A stretch of 64,000 nt of DNA from Takakia lepidozioides (Eukaryota > Streptophyta > Takakiopsida > Takakiales > Takakiaceae). Below the pieces are notes generated by a model. It ran no database searches and was not told the origin of the DNA. It worked only from the letters and a program-made list of their open reading frames with translations. Positions within the stretch are counted from its first letter, which is position 1; every line of letters starts with the position of its first letter. The stretch is taken from NCBI GenBank assembly GCA_030704615.1, contig CM060733.1, positions 62,434,001-62,498,000 of the forward strand. Direction: 5' to 3'. The translations under genes and the position numbers were made by a program. Positions 25,112 through 36,815 of this stretch are shown here, piece by piece.

Positions 25112-25829
25112 TGTCGCGCACCTCACTTCGGTAAGCCCCCCTCAAGTCATAGTTACTGCTTGATGCGCGCGCCTAACTCCCAACCTGGCCGCCGGACCAA
25201 CTTGGAGCTTCGGCTGCTCACCGGGACATAACGGTCCCCCTTGATTCCCAAAACCCTCCAACGATTTAGAACCAGTGGAATTCCCTTTGGTAGTTGGCAG
25301 TCCGGAACAGCTCCCCACTCTTTGGTCGCTTTCCGGCTCGCTCGCTTACTCACTAGTTTTTGGTCACCAACGGGCTTGCACCGTTCTCGGGTTACTACTC
25401 CCCTATATATACTTCTGTAGCTGTCCGCGGGGGTTTCATAACCAGCCATGCCATTTTATGGCGAACCACCACGAAAACCCTCGACTCCCGGTGATGAGTC
25501 GCGGTGAGTCTTGGCCCACTCACCACGGCCCCTATGGACCGTGATGAGTCCCAAGACTCCCCACGACTCCCACCACGAGGTCTCCGCCCCCATGGTGAGT
25601 CCTATGCCACCCCACTAAGTCCCGCTAAGCTACCACCACCCCTTGTGGACCCACCGCCACCGCAACCCGGTGTGCGGGGCTCCACCTAGTGAGCGCCTCT
25701 GCCTCCTTGAGTGCCTTGGGCACTCAAGGGTGCTTCAGCCCCCCATACCTATCGCTGCCGATGCCCCCACCACAGGGGCAGCTCCTCATGTGTCCCGACC
25801 CCCTGCCCTCAAGGCAAAGGGCCGCGACA
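25112..25829 (-). repeat. Short 5' LTR of copy 2 (718 bp)
   Basis: It starts normally at the PBS side (TGTCGCGCAC on the plus strand) but stops at the internal GGGCCGCGACA site, so that in element orientation it begins TGTCGCGGCC. The TATA promoter is retained; about 860 bp of distal U3 is missing. The same boundary occurs at 26673 and 60526. Confidence 0.85.
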
Positions 25830-26672
25830 CTATGGGCCAGGTTGGGAGTTAGGCGCGCGCATCAAGCAAGTAACTATGACTTGAGGGGAGGAGATTATCG
25901 AAGTGAGGTGCGCGACACTTGGTATCAGAGCTTAGAGTCAGTACGCGATCGTCCTGGGATTGGCCTCATCATGGGGTCGGGCAAGCCAAAGCGAAAGCGG
26001 AACGGCCCAAAAGATGATGATCCTGGTGAGCCCGATGGGGCGACGTGTCACCGAGGCGGCCGTATGAGGAAGCGATGCATGTTTCCGCGCTCAAGAGCGG
26101 GAGGAATCTGAGGAGTCGGAGCCTGAGGAGTCCCTGAGAGCTCCGACCGACCAACAGATGCCTCCCATGCTGGCAGCCTTTTGGGAAGGGTTGTTGGCGC
26201 AATTTGGGCGGGACGTTGAAAGACGTGTTGAAGGCGGCTAATGCACTTCCACTAAGGCAAAGTTTAAGTGAAGCCTAAGGAACCGGGCACCTTCGAGGGC
26301 GTCCGAAATCGGAAGGCACTCAACACCTGGCTCTTGGAGCTAGATCAGTACTTCCGGGCGGCCAAGTTGAGTGACGAGATTCGGGTGGAAGTGGCTCCCA
26401 CCTATTTGAGGGGCTATGCTCAACAATGGTGGCAGAAACGCCTTCACGACCGAGGTCCAAGCCCGGAAACCTTAAACTGGAGTGGGTTCAAGGAATTGAT
26501 GAAGAGGCAGTTTGTGCCTCAACGCGTCCTGGCTCGCCGGGACAAGATGAGGAATTTGAAGCAAACAGATGACATTCGGGGATATGTCCAGGCTTTCAAT
26601 GTGTTGTTGCTCGAATGCGGACATGGCAGAACCATAAATGGTCTTCAACTTTGTGGCGGGACTGGCCTCATG
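25830..26672 (+). mobile_element. Plus-strand chromovirus fragment: LTR end, PBS and partial gag
   Basis: It begins with 88 bp of LTR end (25830-25917), then the primer-binding site (from 25920) and a gag start at 25971. Capsid sequence continues to about 26668 and is cut where the next LTR begins. The fragment sits at the centre of symmetry between the minus-strand copy 2 and the plus-strand copy 3. The gag frame has indels near 26090 and 26215. Confidence 0.85.
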
Positions 26673-27381
26673 TGTCGCGGCCCTTTGCCTTGAGGGCAGG
26701 GGGTCGGGACACAAGAGGGGCTGCCCCTGTGGTGGGGGCAAGCGATAGGTATGGGGGCTGAAGCACCCTTGAGTGCCCAAGGCACTCAAGGAGGCGGAGG
26801 CGCTCACTAGGTGGAGCCCCGCACACCGGGTTGCGGTGGGGTGGCTCCACAAGGGGTGGTGGTAGCTTAGCGGGACTTAGTGGGGGTGGCATAGGACTCA
26901 CCATGGGGCGGAGACCTCGTGGTGGGAGTCGTGGGGAGTCTTGGGACTCATCACGGTCCATAGGGCCGTGGTGGGTGGGCCAAGACTCACCGCGACTCAT
27001 CACCGGGAGTCGAGGGTTTTCGTGGTGGTTCGCCATAAAATGGCATGGCTGTTGTGAAACCCCCGCGGACAGCTACAGAAGTATATATAGGGAGTAGTAA
27101 CCCCGAGAACGGTGCAAGCCCGTTGGTGACCAAAACTAGTGAGAAGCGAGCGAGCCGGAAAGCGACCAAAGAGTGGGGAGCTGTTCCGGACTGCCAACTA
27201 CCAAAGGGAATTCCACTGGTTCCAAATAGGTGGAGGGTTTTGGGAGAAGGGGGGACCGTTATGTCCCGGTGAGCAGCCGAAGCTCCAAGTTGGCCCGGCG
27301 GCCAGGTTGGGAGTTAGGCGCGCGCATCAAAGCGAGTAACTATGACTTGAGGGGGAGCTTACCGAAGTGAGGTGCGCGACA
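26673..27381 (+). repeat. Short 5' LTR of copy 3 (709 bp)
   Basis: It begins TGTCGCGGCCC at the same internal LTR site seen at 25829 and 60526 and ends GTGCGCGACA next to the PBS. TATATATAG at 27082-27090 is retained, followed by the R-U5 portion. It is nearly the inverted complement of 25112-25829. Confidence 0.87.
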
Positions 27382-27436
27382 CTTGGTATCAGAGCTTAGA
27401 GTTCAGTACGCGATCGTCCTTGGGATTGGCCTCATC

Positions 27437-28290
27437 ATGGGGTCGGGCAAGCCAAAGCGAAAGCGGAACGGCCCAAAAGATGATGATCCTGGTGAGCCCG
27501 ATGGGGGCGACGTGTCACCGAGGCGGCCGTTTGAGGAAGCGATGCATGTTTCCGAAAACGAGGCCGCTCAAGAGCGGGAGGAATCCGAGGAGTCGGAGCC
27601 GAGGAATCCTGAGAGCTCCGACCGACCAACAGATGCCTCCCATGCCGGCAGCCTTTTGGGAAGGGTTGTTGGCGCAATTTGGCGGGACGTTGAAAGACGT
27701 GTTGAAGGCGGCTAATGCCACTTCCACTAAGGCAAAGTTTAAGGTGAAGCCTAAGGAACCCGGCACCTTCGAGGGCGTCCGAAATCGGAAGGCACTCAAC
27801 ACCTGGCTCTTGGAGCTAGAGCAGTACTTCCGGGCGGCCAAGTTGAGTGACGAGGATCGGGTGGAAGTGGCTCCCACCTATTTGAGGGGCTATGCTCAAC
27901 AATGGTGGCAGAAACGCCTTCACGACCGAGGTCCAAGCCCGGAAACCTTGAACTGGAGTGGGTTCAAGGAATTGATGAAGAGACAGTTTGTGCCCCTCAA
28001 CGCGTCCTGGCGCCCGGACAAATGGCAGAACCAGAAATGGTCTTCAACTTTGTGGCGGGACTGGCCCATGGGCCAGGCGGAAGTTGGAGGAGAAGCCACC
28101 TAAGACTTTGAACGAGGCAATTGAGAGGGCTGAATGTTTCTCGGATGTCCCTAAGGGTGAAAGACAAGGCCCGTACGGAGCTGAACCACAAGAAGACCCG
28201 GCGGGAAGGTGACTCCTTCCGACCGGAAAAGAAGTGGGATAGGCCACGCGGCGAAATGGCACGTGGAAATCGAAGGGAGGGCCTTCACAA
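27437..28290 (+). pseudogene. gag of chromovirus copy 3
   Basis: The start codon at 27437 opens MGSGKPKRKRNGPK and an acidic segment. Capsid sequence (PKEPGTFEGVRNRKAL, then [17 protein letters not shown]) follows in another frame to about 28010, where a short deletion removes the part that in copy 2 reads [16 protein letters not shown]. The remainder (PPKTLNEAIERAECFSDVPK) lies at about 28095-28165. At least three frame changes are visible. Confidence 0.83.
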
Positions 28291-29256
28291 GTCAAGGCGG
28301 CACCGGTGCTTCGAAAGGAAAAGCGGGTGGAGCGGCTTATGGCGGACAGAAGGCGACCTTTGATGGAGTGTGTTTCAATTGCGGGGAGCCCGGGCACATG
28401 GCCAAGAAGTGCACGAAGCCCCGGCAATTGAACATGACTCGGGCGACCACGGAGCTGTCGGAAGATACCATCAGTCGCTTGGTGGAAGCGGTGGTCGCCA
28501 GGACTTGCAAGGTAGGCAAATTTTCTTGTGAGTTGTATCAGGAAACTGGCGCCTTACGTAAAGGGAGTCAGTTATTGTTCGTGGATGGGATAATATCCGG
28601 AACTAACGTGTTGTTGGTGGACACAGGAGCGTCGCACTCCTTCATGACACCGGCAACGGCACAAAAGCTGGGACTCCCGACAAGTGACGTGGGGGGCCTC
28701 TATTGAGGTGCGTTCTGCCAAAGGAGAACCGCAATTGGCGACAAGGTTGGCGTTTGATGTTCCTCTTCAACTGGGGAGTTGGGAGGGACGTGAGAACTTC
28801 ACCATCTGCGAGATCGATGGAGTGGATCTTTTGGGGATGACCTTTTTGAGCAAATCCGGAGCGGTCATAGATGGCCGCAAGAGAGTAGTCACGCTGCCAT
28901 GTGGGAATGGTGGCGAGGTTTTACGAGTGTCGGAAACGCCCAAATCCGTGGGAGGGCGAATAAACCTTCTGTCAGCAAGGGAGTGGGCCGTGGAGGAGGC
29001 ACACGAGCCCCAGTTTTTGCTTTACATTAGAGAAGTGAAGGGAGAAGGCGATGGGGAGCCGAGCCCAGATTGGATCAAGGGGATTTTGGAGAAATACCAG
29101 GATGTGATGCCGGAGGATTTACCAAGCGGCTTGCCACCGCGAAGAGGAGTTGACCACAAGATTGAGGTGATACCGGGATCGGAACCGCCTGCCAAGGCGC
29201 CCTACCGGTTGAGCCACAGAGAGTTGGTCGAGCTGAAGACTCAGCTCAAGATCTAA
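28209..29256 (+). pseudogene. Zinc knuckle and aspartic protease region of copy 3
   Basis: The CCHC knuckle CFNCGEPGHMAKKC is at 28371-28412 (C-X2-C-X4-H-X4-C). The protease active site DTGAS is at 28620-28634, followed by [14 protein letters not shown], the flap/C-terminal part, in the next frame (28684-29256). The protease cuts the polyprotein during particle maturation. One frameshift at about 28690 separates the active site from its C-terminal half. Confidence 0.88.
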
Positions 29257-30240
29257 TGTCAAAGGGGTACATCCGGCCGAGTAAGTCACCTTACGGAGCC
29301 CCGGTGCTATTCGCAGACAAGAAGGATGGGACGTGCGGATGTGTGTCGATTACAGGGCTTGAATAAGGTGACTATCAAAAACCGGTACCCTTTGCCAAGG
29401 ATCGACGACCTTCGATCGGTTGGCAGGAGCGAAGTATTTCAGCCGGATCGACTTGCGCTCCGGCTATCATCAAATTCGGGCGGAAGGAGATGAGGAGAAG
29501 ACCGCGTGCAGGACAAGGTATGGTTCATATGAGTTCTTGGTGATGCCTTTTGGGCTCACCAATGCACCAGCGACCTTTAGCACGCTGATGAACAGCCTTT
29601 TCCAGGAGTGGTTGGATGACTTTGTGATCGTGTACATCGACGACATCTTGGTGTACTCGAAAACAAAGGAGGAGCACCTGGAGCACCTCAAAAGGGTGTT
29701 CCAAAAATTGCGGGAAGGGAAGCTGTATGCCAAAGCTTCAAAGTGCGAATTTGGGGTCACAAAAGTGGAGTTCCTGGGGCATGTGATTACACAGGATGGG
29801 ATCAAATGGATGACAGAAAGGTGAGGGCGATCTTGGACTGGGAGCCTCCGACTTCGGTCCCGGGAGTGCGATCCTTCCTAGGACTCGCCTCCTATTACCG
29901 GAAGTATGTGAGAAATTTCGCCAAGATCGCGGGGGCCGCTGTCAGACCTTCTGTGTAAATCCAAAGTCTGGGCATGGAACACCTTTTGTGGCCAAGCTTT
30001 TGCTGAATTGAAGCAGCGGATGGCGGAAGCTCCAGTCTTGAAAATCCCGGAGTTCGATCGTCCGTTGAGATTCATACAGATGCGTCGGGACTTCGCGATT
30101 GGGGGTGTACTGATGCAAGATGGACGTCCAGTGGCTTACGAAAGTAAGAAACTGAATGAAGTGGAGCGACGGTGGCCGACGCACGAGAAAGAGATGAAGG
30201 CGGTGGTGCACTGTTGAGCTTTGGCGCCACTATGTTGGTT
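29257..30240 (+). pseudogene. Reverse transcriptase region of copy 3
   Basis: [15 protein letters not shown] near 29285 and [13 protein letters not shown] near 29440 belong to the fingers/palm. The catalytic YIDD is at 29633-29644 within [20 protein letters not shown] and [12 protein letters not shown] follow. One-base losses at about 29255, 29330, 29410, 29805 and 29940 break the frame. The downstream RNase H start is seen at about 30060-30120, where the first catalytic Asp region is damaged. Confidence 0.88.
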
Positions 30241-31330
30241 CCAACCCAGTGAAGGTGTTCACGGACAATGTCACGGTGAAGTATTTTGCCACGCAGCCCA
30301 AGTTGTCCCCAAAACAACTTAGGTGGCAAGATACTTTGGCGGTGTTCGACGTGGATATCCAGTACAAACCGGGACGGGACAACGTGGTGGCCGATGCTTT
30401 AAGTAGAAAGCAGCAGCTTTGTTGGTGTACAAGGGCGAGACGGCGCTCCAAAGGAAGATCCGGAAGGCTTGCCGGAAGGATGAGCTGGCGAAGTCCGTGA
30501 TGCAGGACTTGAGGATGGGGGTTAAATCGCAGTTCCACTTGCAAAATGGACTGCTCCGGTATAAGCAAAAGCGTCTCTACGTGCCGAAGGGAGGGATCAG
30601 AGATAGCCTCTTGAGAGAATGCCATGATAGCCCGCTTGCGGGCCACGGCGGAGCCAAGCGCACTGCGGCACTCTTGAAGAAAGAGTATTTCTGGCCCAAA
30701 CTGAGGGAGGAGGCAGAGGAGTATGTCAAGACATGCACCACATGCCAACAAAACCGGAGCGAGTACAAAAAGCAAGCGGGGCTGTTACAACCCTTGCCGA
30801 TTCCAGAGGGGACTTGGGAAAGCGTCTCGATGGATTTCATGACTGCTATGCCGCTGTCAAAAGGATTCGATGCAATCATGGTGGTGGTGGATAGGTTCAG
30901 TAAAATGGGCCATTTCATCCCCACCAAGGAGACGGCAACGGCGCAGGAGACAGGGCGACTTTACTTCGCCCACGTCTTAAAGCATCATGGAGTCCGAAGG
31001 ATATTGTCTCGGACCGCGATCCAAAGTTTACGAGTAAATTTTGGAGGGCACTTTGGAAGAAGATGGGGACGAGGCTGAAGATGAGCACCGCCTTCCGACC
31101 TACGACCGACGGCCAAACGGAAAGAGTGAATTCCGTAGTGAAGCAGATCTTGCGGAATTACGTGTCGGCAGACCAAACAGACTGGGTGGAACACTTAGAC
31201 GCGGCAGAGTTCTGTTATAATAACACAGAACACTCCGCAACGGGAGTTTCCCTTTCGTATTGGTCTATGGAAAAGCACCTCTGGTGCCGACAAGTTGGGC
31301 CGCCCAGGACGTTGAGGAACCGGCAGTAGC
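30241..31330 (+). pseudogene. RNase H end and integrase of copy 3
   Basis: [20 protein letters not shown] (30249 onward) is the RNase H C-terminal part. The integrase zinc-binding HHCC region (HDSPLAGHGGAKRTAALLKK...TCTTCQQNR) is at about 30615-30760. The core starts with DFMTAMPLSKGFDAIMVVVD. The second core aspartate motif DRDP, present in copy 2, is disrupted here by a shift near 31005. FRPTTDGQTERVNSVVKQ follows at about 31090. Confidence 0.86.
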
Positions 31331-31924
31331 GGCGGTACTGGAAGAACGCGAGCGTTTGTTGAAGCTCGCAAAGTACAACATTGCCAAAGCTAGGAAACGG
31401 TATGAAAGGCAGGCGAATCGGAAGCGGAGGGAAGTGAAGTTTGAGGCAGGCACGGAGGTCTGGTTGAACATCAAGAATTTCCGACTACCTCCGGAAGTGA
31501 GTCCAAAAGTTCGTACCTCCGTATGCGGGACCCTTTCGCATCGAAGGTTATGAATGAGGATGTGTATGAATTGGAGCTGCCGGCAAACAGCAAGGTGCAT
31601 CCAGTATTCCATGTCTCCCTTTTGAAGCCTTACTTCAAAGATGAAGCGCGTCCGAATCGGCATCAAGTGTTGCGTCCGCCACCTATGCTGTTGGATCATG
31701 AAAATGAACCTGAGTACGAGGTGGAGGCATACTTAAGTCGAGGAGGTTCAAGAACGAGAAAACGGAGTATCTCGTCAAATGGAAGGGCTATCATCATGTG
31801 GAGGCATCTTGGGTGCGTGCCTCAGAAATGGGAAACGCATCCGAGGCGGTTGCAGCTTTCGAAGGGCGACCTCAAAAGCGGAAGAAGCGTTGATGGGGAC
31901 ATCAACCTTGGAGCGTGGGGGAGG
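31331..31924 (+). pseudogene. Integrase C-terminus and chromodomain of copy 3
   Basis: The GPY/F-like module (EVWLNIKNFRLPPEVSPK) and HPVFHVSLLKPYFKDEARPN lead to a chromodomain whose EYLVKWKGYHHVEASW core is now out of frame at about 31765-31815. The end (about 31924) is basic (KRKK). Chromodomains of this clade bind modified histone H3 tails and bias insertion to heterochromatin. Confidence 0.84.
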
Positions 31925-31927
31925 AAA

Positions 31928-33507
31928 TGCATGCTTAGCCCGGCTTAGCTAGCTTAGGAATCCGATTGCAAAACTTGTATTGTACAAAAATTTGTTTAAA
32001 GGAAATGGGTTCCAAATGTTGTGCGTCCTATTTGTTTGGAATGGTGATGCATGGTGTGGTTGGCTAGTGTGTAGAATGCATGCTAGCTTACAAAAGTGGG
32101 AGAGGTAAATTGGGTTTGTGTGTTTGCGCAGTGCCGAAATGGGTGACTCCCATCCAAGGGGCAAGGAAACTTGCGCCTTCTTTGGGAGTTCACGTGCTAG
32201 TGCGCACCTGGCGCGTGCGCATACTATAACTGCGCTACCGAGGGGTTGCTTGTAGTGCGGGCTAACGCGGAAGCTACGTGCTTCCGTTCACGTACTATAA
32301 TCGTGTAGCCTCGGGACGAAGTCGTAGTGCGGCTTCGGCGTGTTCCCGTACCTCAGGCCAGCATTCCAAGGCGGACCCAATTGTAGTGATTGGGGCGGCG
32401 GTTGGTTCAAGGTTATCTTCCTAGTCAAAGAGGGTTCAGGTGAACCCTTGCTCAAGGTGATGCCAAAAGCGGCATCATGAGCGGTCGCAAGCAATGTTGT
32501 TGCAGTAAGGCGATTCGATCCTCGGGGAGGATCGTTCCTTGCCTTGAAGTAGGCCAAGAAGAGTGCACTGGGAGGAGCTGAGAGGCTCCACCCTTGGCCG
32601 GGACTTGGAGGAAGTTCCCGAACTAGCTAGTGGAGAGTAGAGTAGAGTCAAGTGTGGGGTTTGGTTCTTTGCCATGGGACGCCATGGTACGGAAACAAAC
32701 TCCTTGATGTGGGACGCCACAACTTGGATGTTCGTTTCTACAAAATGGACAAGTCGATGAGGACATCGACTCCCTGTTGGTAGGGGTGTGTGTCGCGGCC
32801 CTTTGCCTTGAGGGCAGGGGGTCGGACACGAGGGGCTGCCCTGTGGTGGGGCAGTGGCAGCGATAGGTATGGGGGGCTGAAGCACCCTTGAGTGCCCAAG
32901 GCACTCAAGGAGGCGGAGGCGCTCACTAGGTGGAGCCCCGCACACCGGGTTGCGTTGGGGGTGGCTCCACAAGGGGTGGGTGGCTTAGCGGGACTTAGTG
33001 GGGTGGCATAGGACTCACCCTGGGCGGAGACCTCGTGGTGGGAGTCGTGGGGAGTCTTGGGACTCATCACGGTCCATAGGGCCGTGGTGGGTGGGCCAAG
33101 ACTCACGCGACTCATCACCGGGAGTCGAGGGTTTTCGTGGTGGTTCGCCATAAAATGGCATGGTTGTTTGTGAAACCCCCGCGGACAGCTACAGAAGTAT
33201 ATATAGGGAGTAGTAACCCCGAGAACGGTGCAAGCCTGTTGGTGACCAAAAACTAGTGAGTAAGCGAGCGAGCCGGAAAGCGACCAAAGAGTGGGGAGCT
33301 GTTCCGGACTGCCAACTACCAAAGGGAATTCCCGCTGGTTCCAAATCGTTGGAGGGTTCTTTGGGAGATCAAAGGGGGACCGTTATGCCCTGGTGAGCAG
33401 CCGGAGCTCCAAGTTGGCCCTATGGGCCAGGTTGGGAGTTAGGCGCGCGCATCAAGCGAGTAACTATGACTTGAGGGGGGGAGATTACCGAAGTGAGGTG
33501 CGCGACA
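31928..33507 (+). repeat. Full-length 3' LTR of copy 3 (1580 bp)
   Basis: Starts TGCATGCTTAGCC after the polypurine tract, ends GCGCGACA. The promoter TATATATAG is at 33198-33206. The internal TGTCGCGGCC site that forms the start of the short LTRs is at 32791. A CTATGGGCC variant near 33421 matches the start of the fragment at 25830. Confidence 0.92.
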
Positions 33508-33532
33508 CAATCACTATGGTCACCGGACATAA

Positions 33533-35140
33533 ACTTGTGGAATTAGATGTACCTTTTGCAAGGTTTTAGGGCACTTCGAACCAGACTGTAGGTTGAAAAA
33601 GGAACAAGGTGCAAATGCATTACCTTCTAACAATCTGCTTGAGATTATGTGTGACGATGAAGATGCGGAACAGCTGAATCAGTTAATGGCACATCACGAG
33701 ATTAAAGAGATATGTCGACTTCCCAAGGTGCGAACACCGGTGGCGACCCCAAATCTCAAGGGAGGTCCTAATCTACAAGGTGAAGACATGGCTTCATCAC
33801 AGGAAGAAGTGTCAGAGGAACAAACGAGACCCTCGGGGCAATTCCTCTTCCCAAGAAGATCTGAGAAATACCCAGAATCTGAGACAGAAAGATCAAAAAT
33901 ACTGAATCATTTCTACAAAAGACGTATATCCATGTCACCAATGGAGGTCATCATGCACGTGCCAGGAGAGTTCGAAAAACTGAAGAGCCTGGTCAAGGTA
34001 GTGGAGAAGAGCAAAATGGACGCTTTTCCAGCCAACCGAGTTCAACAAGAGGTAAAATTGACACCTGAAACTAGCAACAAGGATATGGAAGCCATCTCTT
34101 ATGCATTCACAGGCAAAGTAAAGGCTTTGCATGCTCTGGTAACCATTGGAAACTTCCAAGTAATGGGCCAGATAGACACAGGGGCAATGATCTCCGTGAT
34201 AGCAGCAACAACAGTAAGGGATTTGGGACTCATGGGTTGTGTGTTAACAGATCGAGACATGTTGTATAGGGTGGCCTCAGGTGCTGTAGAAACAACAATG
34301 GGTGTGCTCGACAATTTGAAGGTCACTGTTGGAAAACTGACTAACAGGATCACTTTCATGGTAGTGGATACTGACACTTACAGTATGTTGCTCGGGTTGG
34401 ACTTCTTGAAGAAGTTCGGGGCAGCAGTTGATACGAAAACAGAAACGTTGAGAATAAGATATGGGCCTGGTCTGAATGTGGCTTACTTCCCACTTCACAC
34501 CATGAACCACCAAAAGCCGACGATTGGCAACTTTCACGAGTTCTGTAAGAACTTGGCTGTAGAGCCATTGACTGAGGACACTCAGATCAAAACAGAGGTT
34601 ATGGCAGTGGAACAGACAGCAGGTGTACACGCCAGCCAAAGCTTATTCACGGCAATGGATGAGGATGGGCTATCTAATTGTGCATCAGACATGAACGACA
34701 GTGAGAATTCACACTCAACTGAGGGCTCTGATGTGAAAGAGGATGATCAAGGCTACAACTCTGACCGAGAGGCAATGGAGGATTACCTCAAGTGCCTGGA
34801 CATATGGGAGGAAGACCTCCAAGACAATGAACACCCAAATCTACTTGATGACCCCAGTTACAGGGAAATGAGGGAAGGTTTTATCAAGGATGCCTACACC
34901 AAGATCTGGAATGGAGGTAACCGTACAAATTCCAACTCGGATGATGAGCTGGAAGATTGGACAAAGGTCACCAACCACTTTTCGAGTATCCTATGGCTCG
35001 GCTCGTGCCCCTCTGGATGCATCGTCATGCTGCCTCCTGGTCCAACTCCTTTGTTTAAGGTGGTTATCGTCAACCCCTTTCCAACCGTCGTGGCGCTTTG
35101 GTCTCTTGTTTCTTCTCCAATCTCTGGGTCGGCCTCCTGA
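33533..35140 (+). pseudogene. Retroelement gag-pol fragment: CCHC knuckle plus aspartic protease
   Basis: The open frame begins after a TAA at 33530-33532. C-X2-C-X4-H-X4-C is at 33548-33589 (CTFCKVLGHFEPDC). The aspartic protease active site DTGAMISVIA starts at 34175, followed by LLGLDFLKKFGAAVDTKTETLRI at about 34390-34455. The C-terminal 200 residues are acidic and of unknown role. No RT follows before the stop at 35138-35140. It differs clearly from the neighbouring chromovirus protease and belongs to another family. Its 5' part is cut by the LTR end at 33507. An exapted retropepsin-like gene is an alternative. Confidence 0.72.
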
Positions 35141-36815
35141 CCGATTATCCCCTCCTTTCCTAGAGCGGCGTCGTGGCCAATCCTTTCCTTGTTGACACGG
35201 GTGGCTTCCCTGCCTGCTCTCTCCTGTCTCCCCTTAGTGGCTTTGTTGCCAATTTCTCCCTCGTAGTTAATTCTCCAGTCGTGGCTAGAGGCGGCTCCGT
35301 GGCCTGCTCCTTGCTCGTTCCCCCAGTCGGTTTCGTAGCCGGTTTCCACTTCGTTGCTTGGTCACTAGAATCAAATTGGGTTATTGACTGCTCTAAAGCG
35401 GGATTTGCTATTCTATCAGCTATCAGCCATCAGTCATCAGCCATCAGTGTGACGTGGATGCGGAAACGGCGGCCACGTGGCAATATAATATTTTTTCTCG
35501 GGCTGCCCATAATTATATGCTTGGATTTGTGAGAAACAATAATGAAAAATGACACGGGATTGTACTGACACGCCACCTTTGGCTGCCGAAGGTGGAGGCT
35601 AAGCGGGAGAACATAAAGGTAAAAACGAAATAAATGGATGTCGAAAAAAAAAAAAAAAAAAAAAAACCAACATGATATATGGACTTCTAACGTGGAAGAA
35701 TTCTGCATGTTTTTGAGCCATTTTAATCTCTAGCTTGGATTATCGTATGCTACGGAAATGCCCAGGGATGCTGGTGAAATATATATATATTTGTTGGACC
35801 TAAGTTGAACGAAGGTGGCTCTTCTGTCCTTGTATAAGGTACTTTTCGCTTTTTGGAATGTGATCTTATATTCAATTTCAAACTCTAAAATTTACTTTTT
35901 TCTGGGCAGGTTCGTTGGGCAGATTGAAATGTTCTTGTTCACCTTCGTTGACCTTCGTCACTGATGGAATTGCGTTGGTAAATGACAGAATAGAAGCTCT
36001 CCTCTAAACCGGATCTGCTCTAGAGATTGGTAGTTTGAGTTTTGGACCATGAATGACGAAATTGGAGTTATATGCAGCAATCTATCTTTCTGCATTACAA
36101 AACACTACAACTACATATTTGCATCACATGGTCTATTTTGTTCAATAGTGGATATGTAAGGCTAGTCATAGTCAATCCCACTTCAGTTTATTCTACGTTT
36201 CTAAAATCTGATGCACCATCAACTATGCTCGTGGTACTCTTTGAAACACATGACAAGTTGTACAAGTTCGAATGGGACTCTTGTTCCAATCTCTTAGGCA
36301 ATGTCTGTTTGTTTATGCAATCTTGTGATAATAGTCTACAGATTGCATGTTGTAGTTACTGGCCCTCAAGTACATGAGAGCTTTCCAATCCTTAAGAGAG
36401 GTTTTGGGCAACTTGCAGCCCTCGTCTTGCCCGTTAGAAGGTGTCCACCATCCCAACGGAAGGCAATAGCCCCTTTCAGAGAGAGAAGTGACACCATAAT
36501 TGAGTCAACTTTTTACAGACTATAGTGAGAAACTAATTCTAACCAAGGGATTGTCATTATACACCATGGGCTGTTAGTTAGTTACCCACTTAGTTTTCTG
36601 TCTGCAAATGTAATAGGTCCTATGGGACAACTCATGTCCGAAAATAATGTCTTCCCTGCATCATCCTTGAACGTGACCAAGAGTTGCACTTTGCCAGGAC
36701 ACATTTGATCGTAGTGCCTGCCCTAATTAGCCTCATTAGCCAAATTAGCCTTCAAAAGTCAAGCTGTCAGGACATAGATCTAACAATACTTATACTGATC
36801 ATACGTGAATGGTTC
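35141..36815. other. Non-coding stretch between retroelement fragment and amylase gene
   Basis: No convincing gene. There is a short ATCAGCC-type tandem at about 35412-35450 and a 23-base A run at 35644-35667, which could be a retroposon tail. Open frames up to about 150 codons on either strand are low complexity. The DNA nearest 36815 should hold the amylase 3' untranslated region (minus strand). Confidence 0.4.

Larger units (their letters stand above)
27382..31927 (+). mobile_element. Ty3/gypsy chromovirus copy 3, internal region
   Basis: The PBS for initiator tRNA-Met is TGGTATCAGAGC at 27384-27395; a polypurine tract (GTGGGGGAGGAAA, 31915-31927) directly precedes the 3' LTR. Domain order is gag, CCHC knuckle, aspartic protease, RT, RNase H, integrase, chromodomain. 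It is the best-preserved copy in layout, but single-base indels break the polyprotein at roughly ten points. Confidence 0.93.

Noticed and set aside
26673-27381. Short 5' LTRs explained as R-U5 copies of genomic RNA
   Set aside because: The short LTR starts about 400 bp upstream of the TATA box, so its start is not the transcription start.
34894-35349. 151-codon minus-strand frame rich in Gly/Glu/Arg
   Set aside because: Low complexity, overlaps the protease-bearing frame, no motif, no start context; I see no support for a gene.
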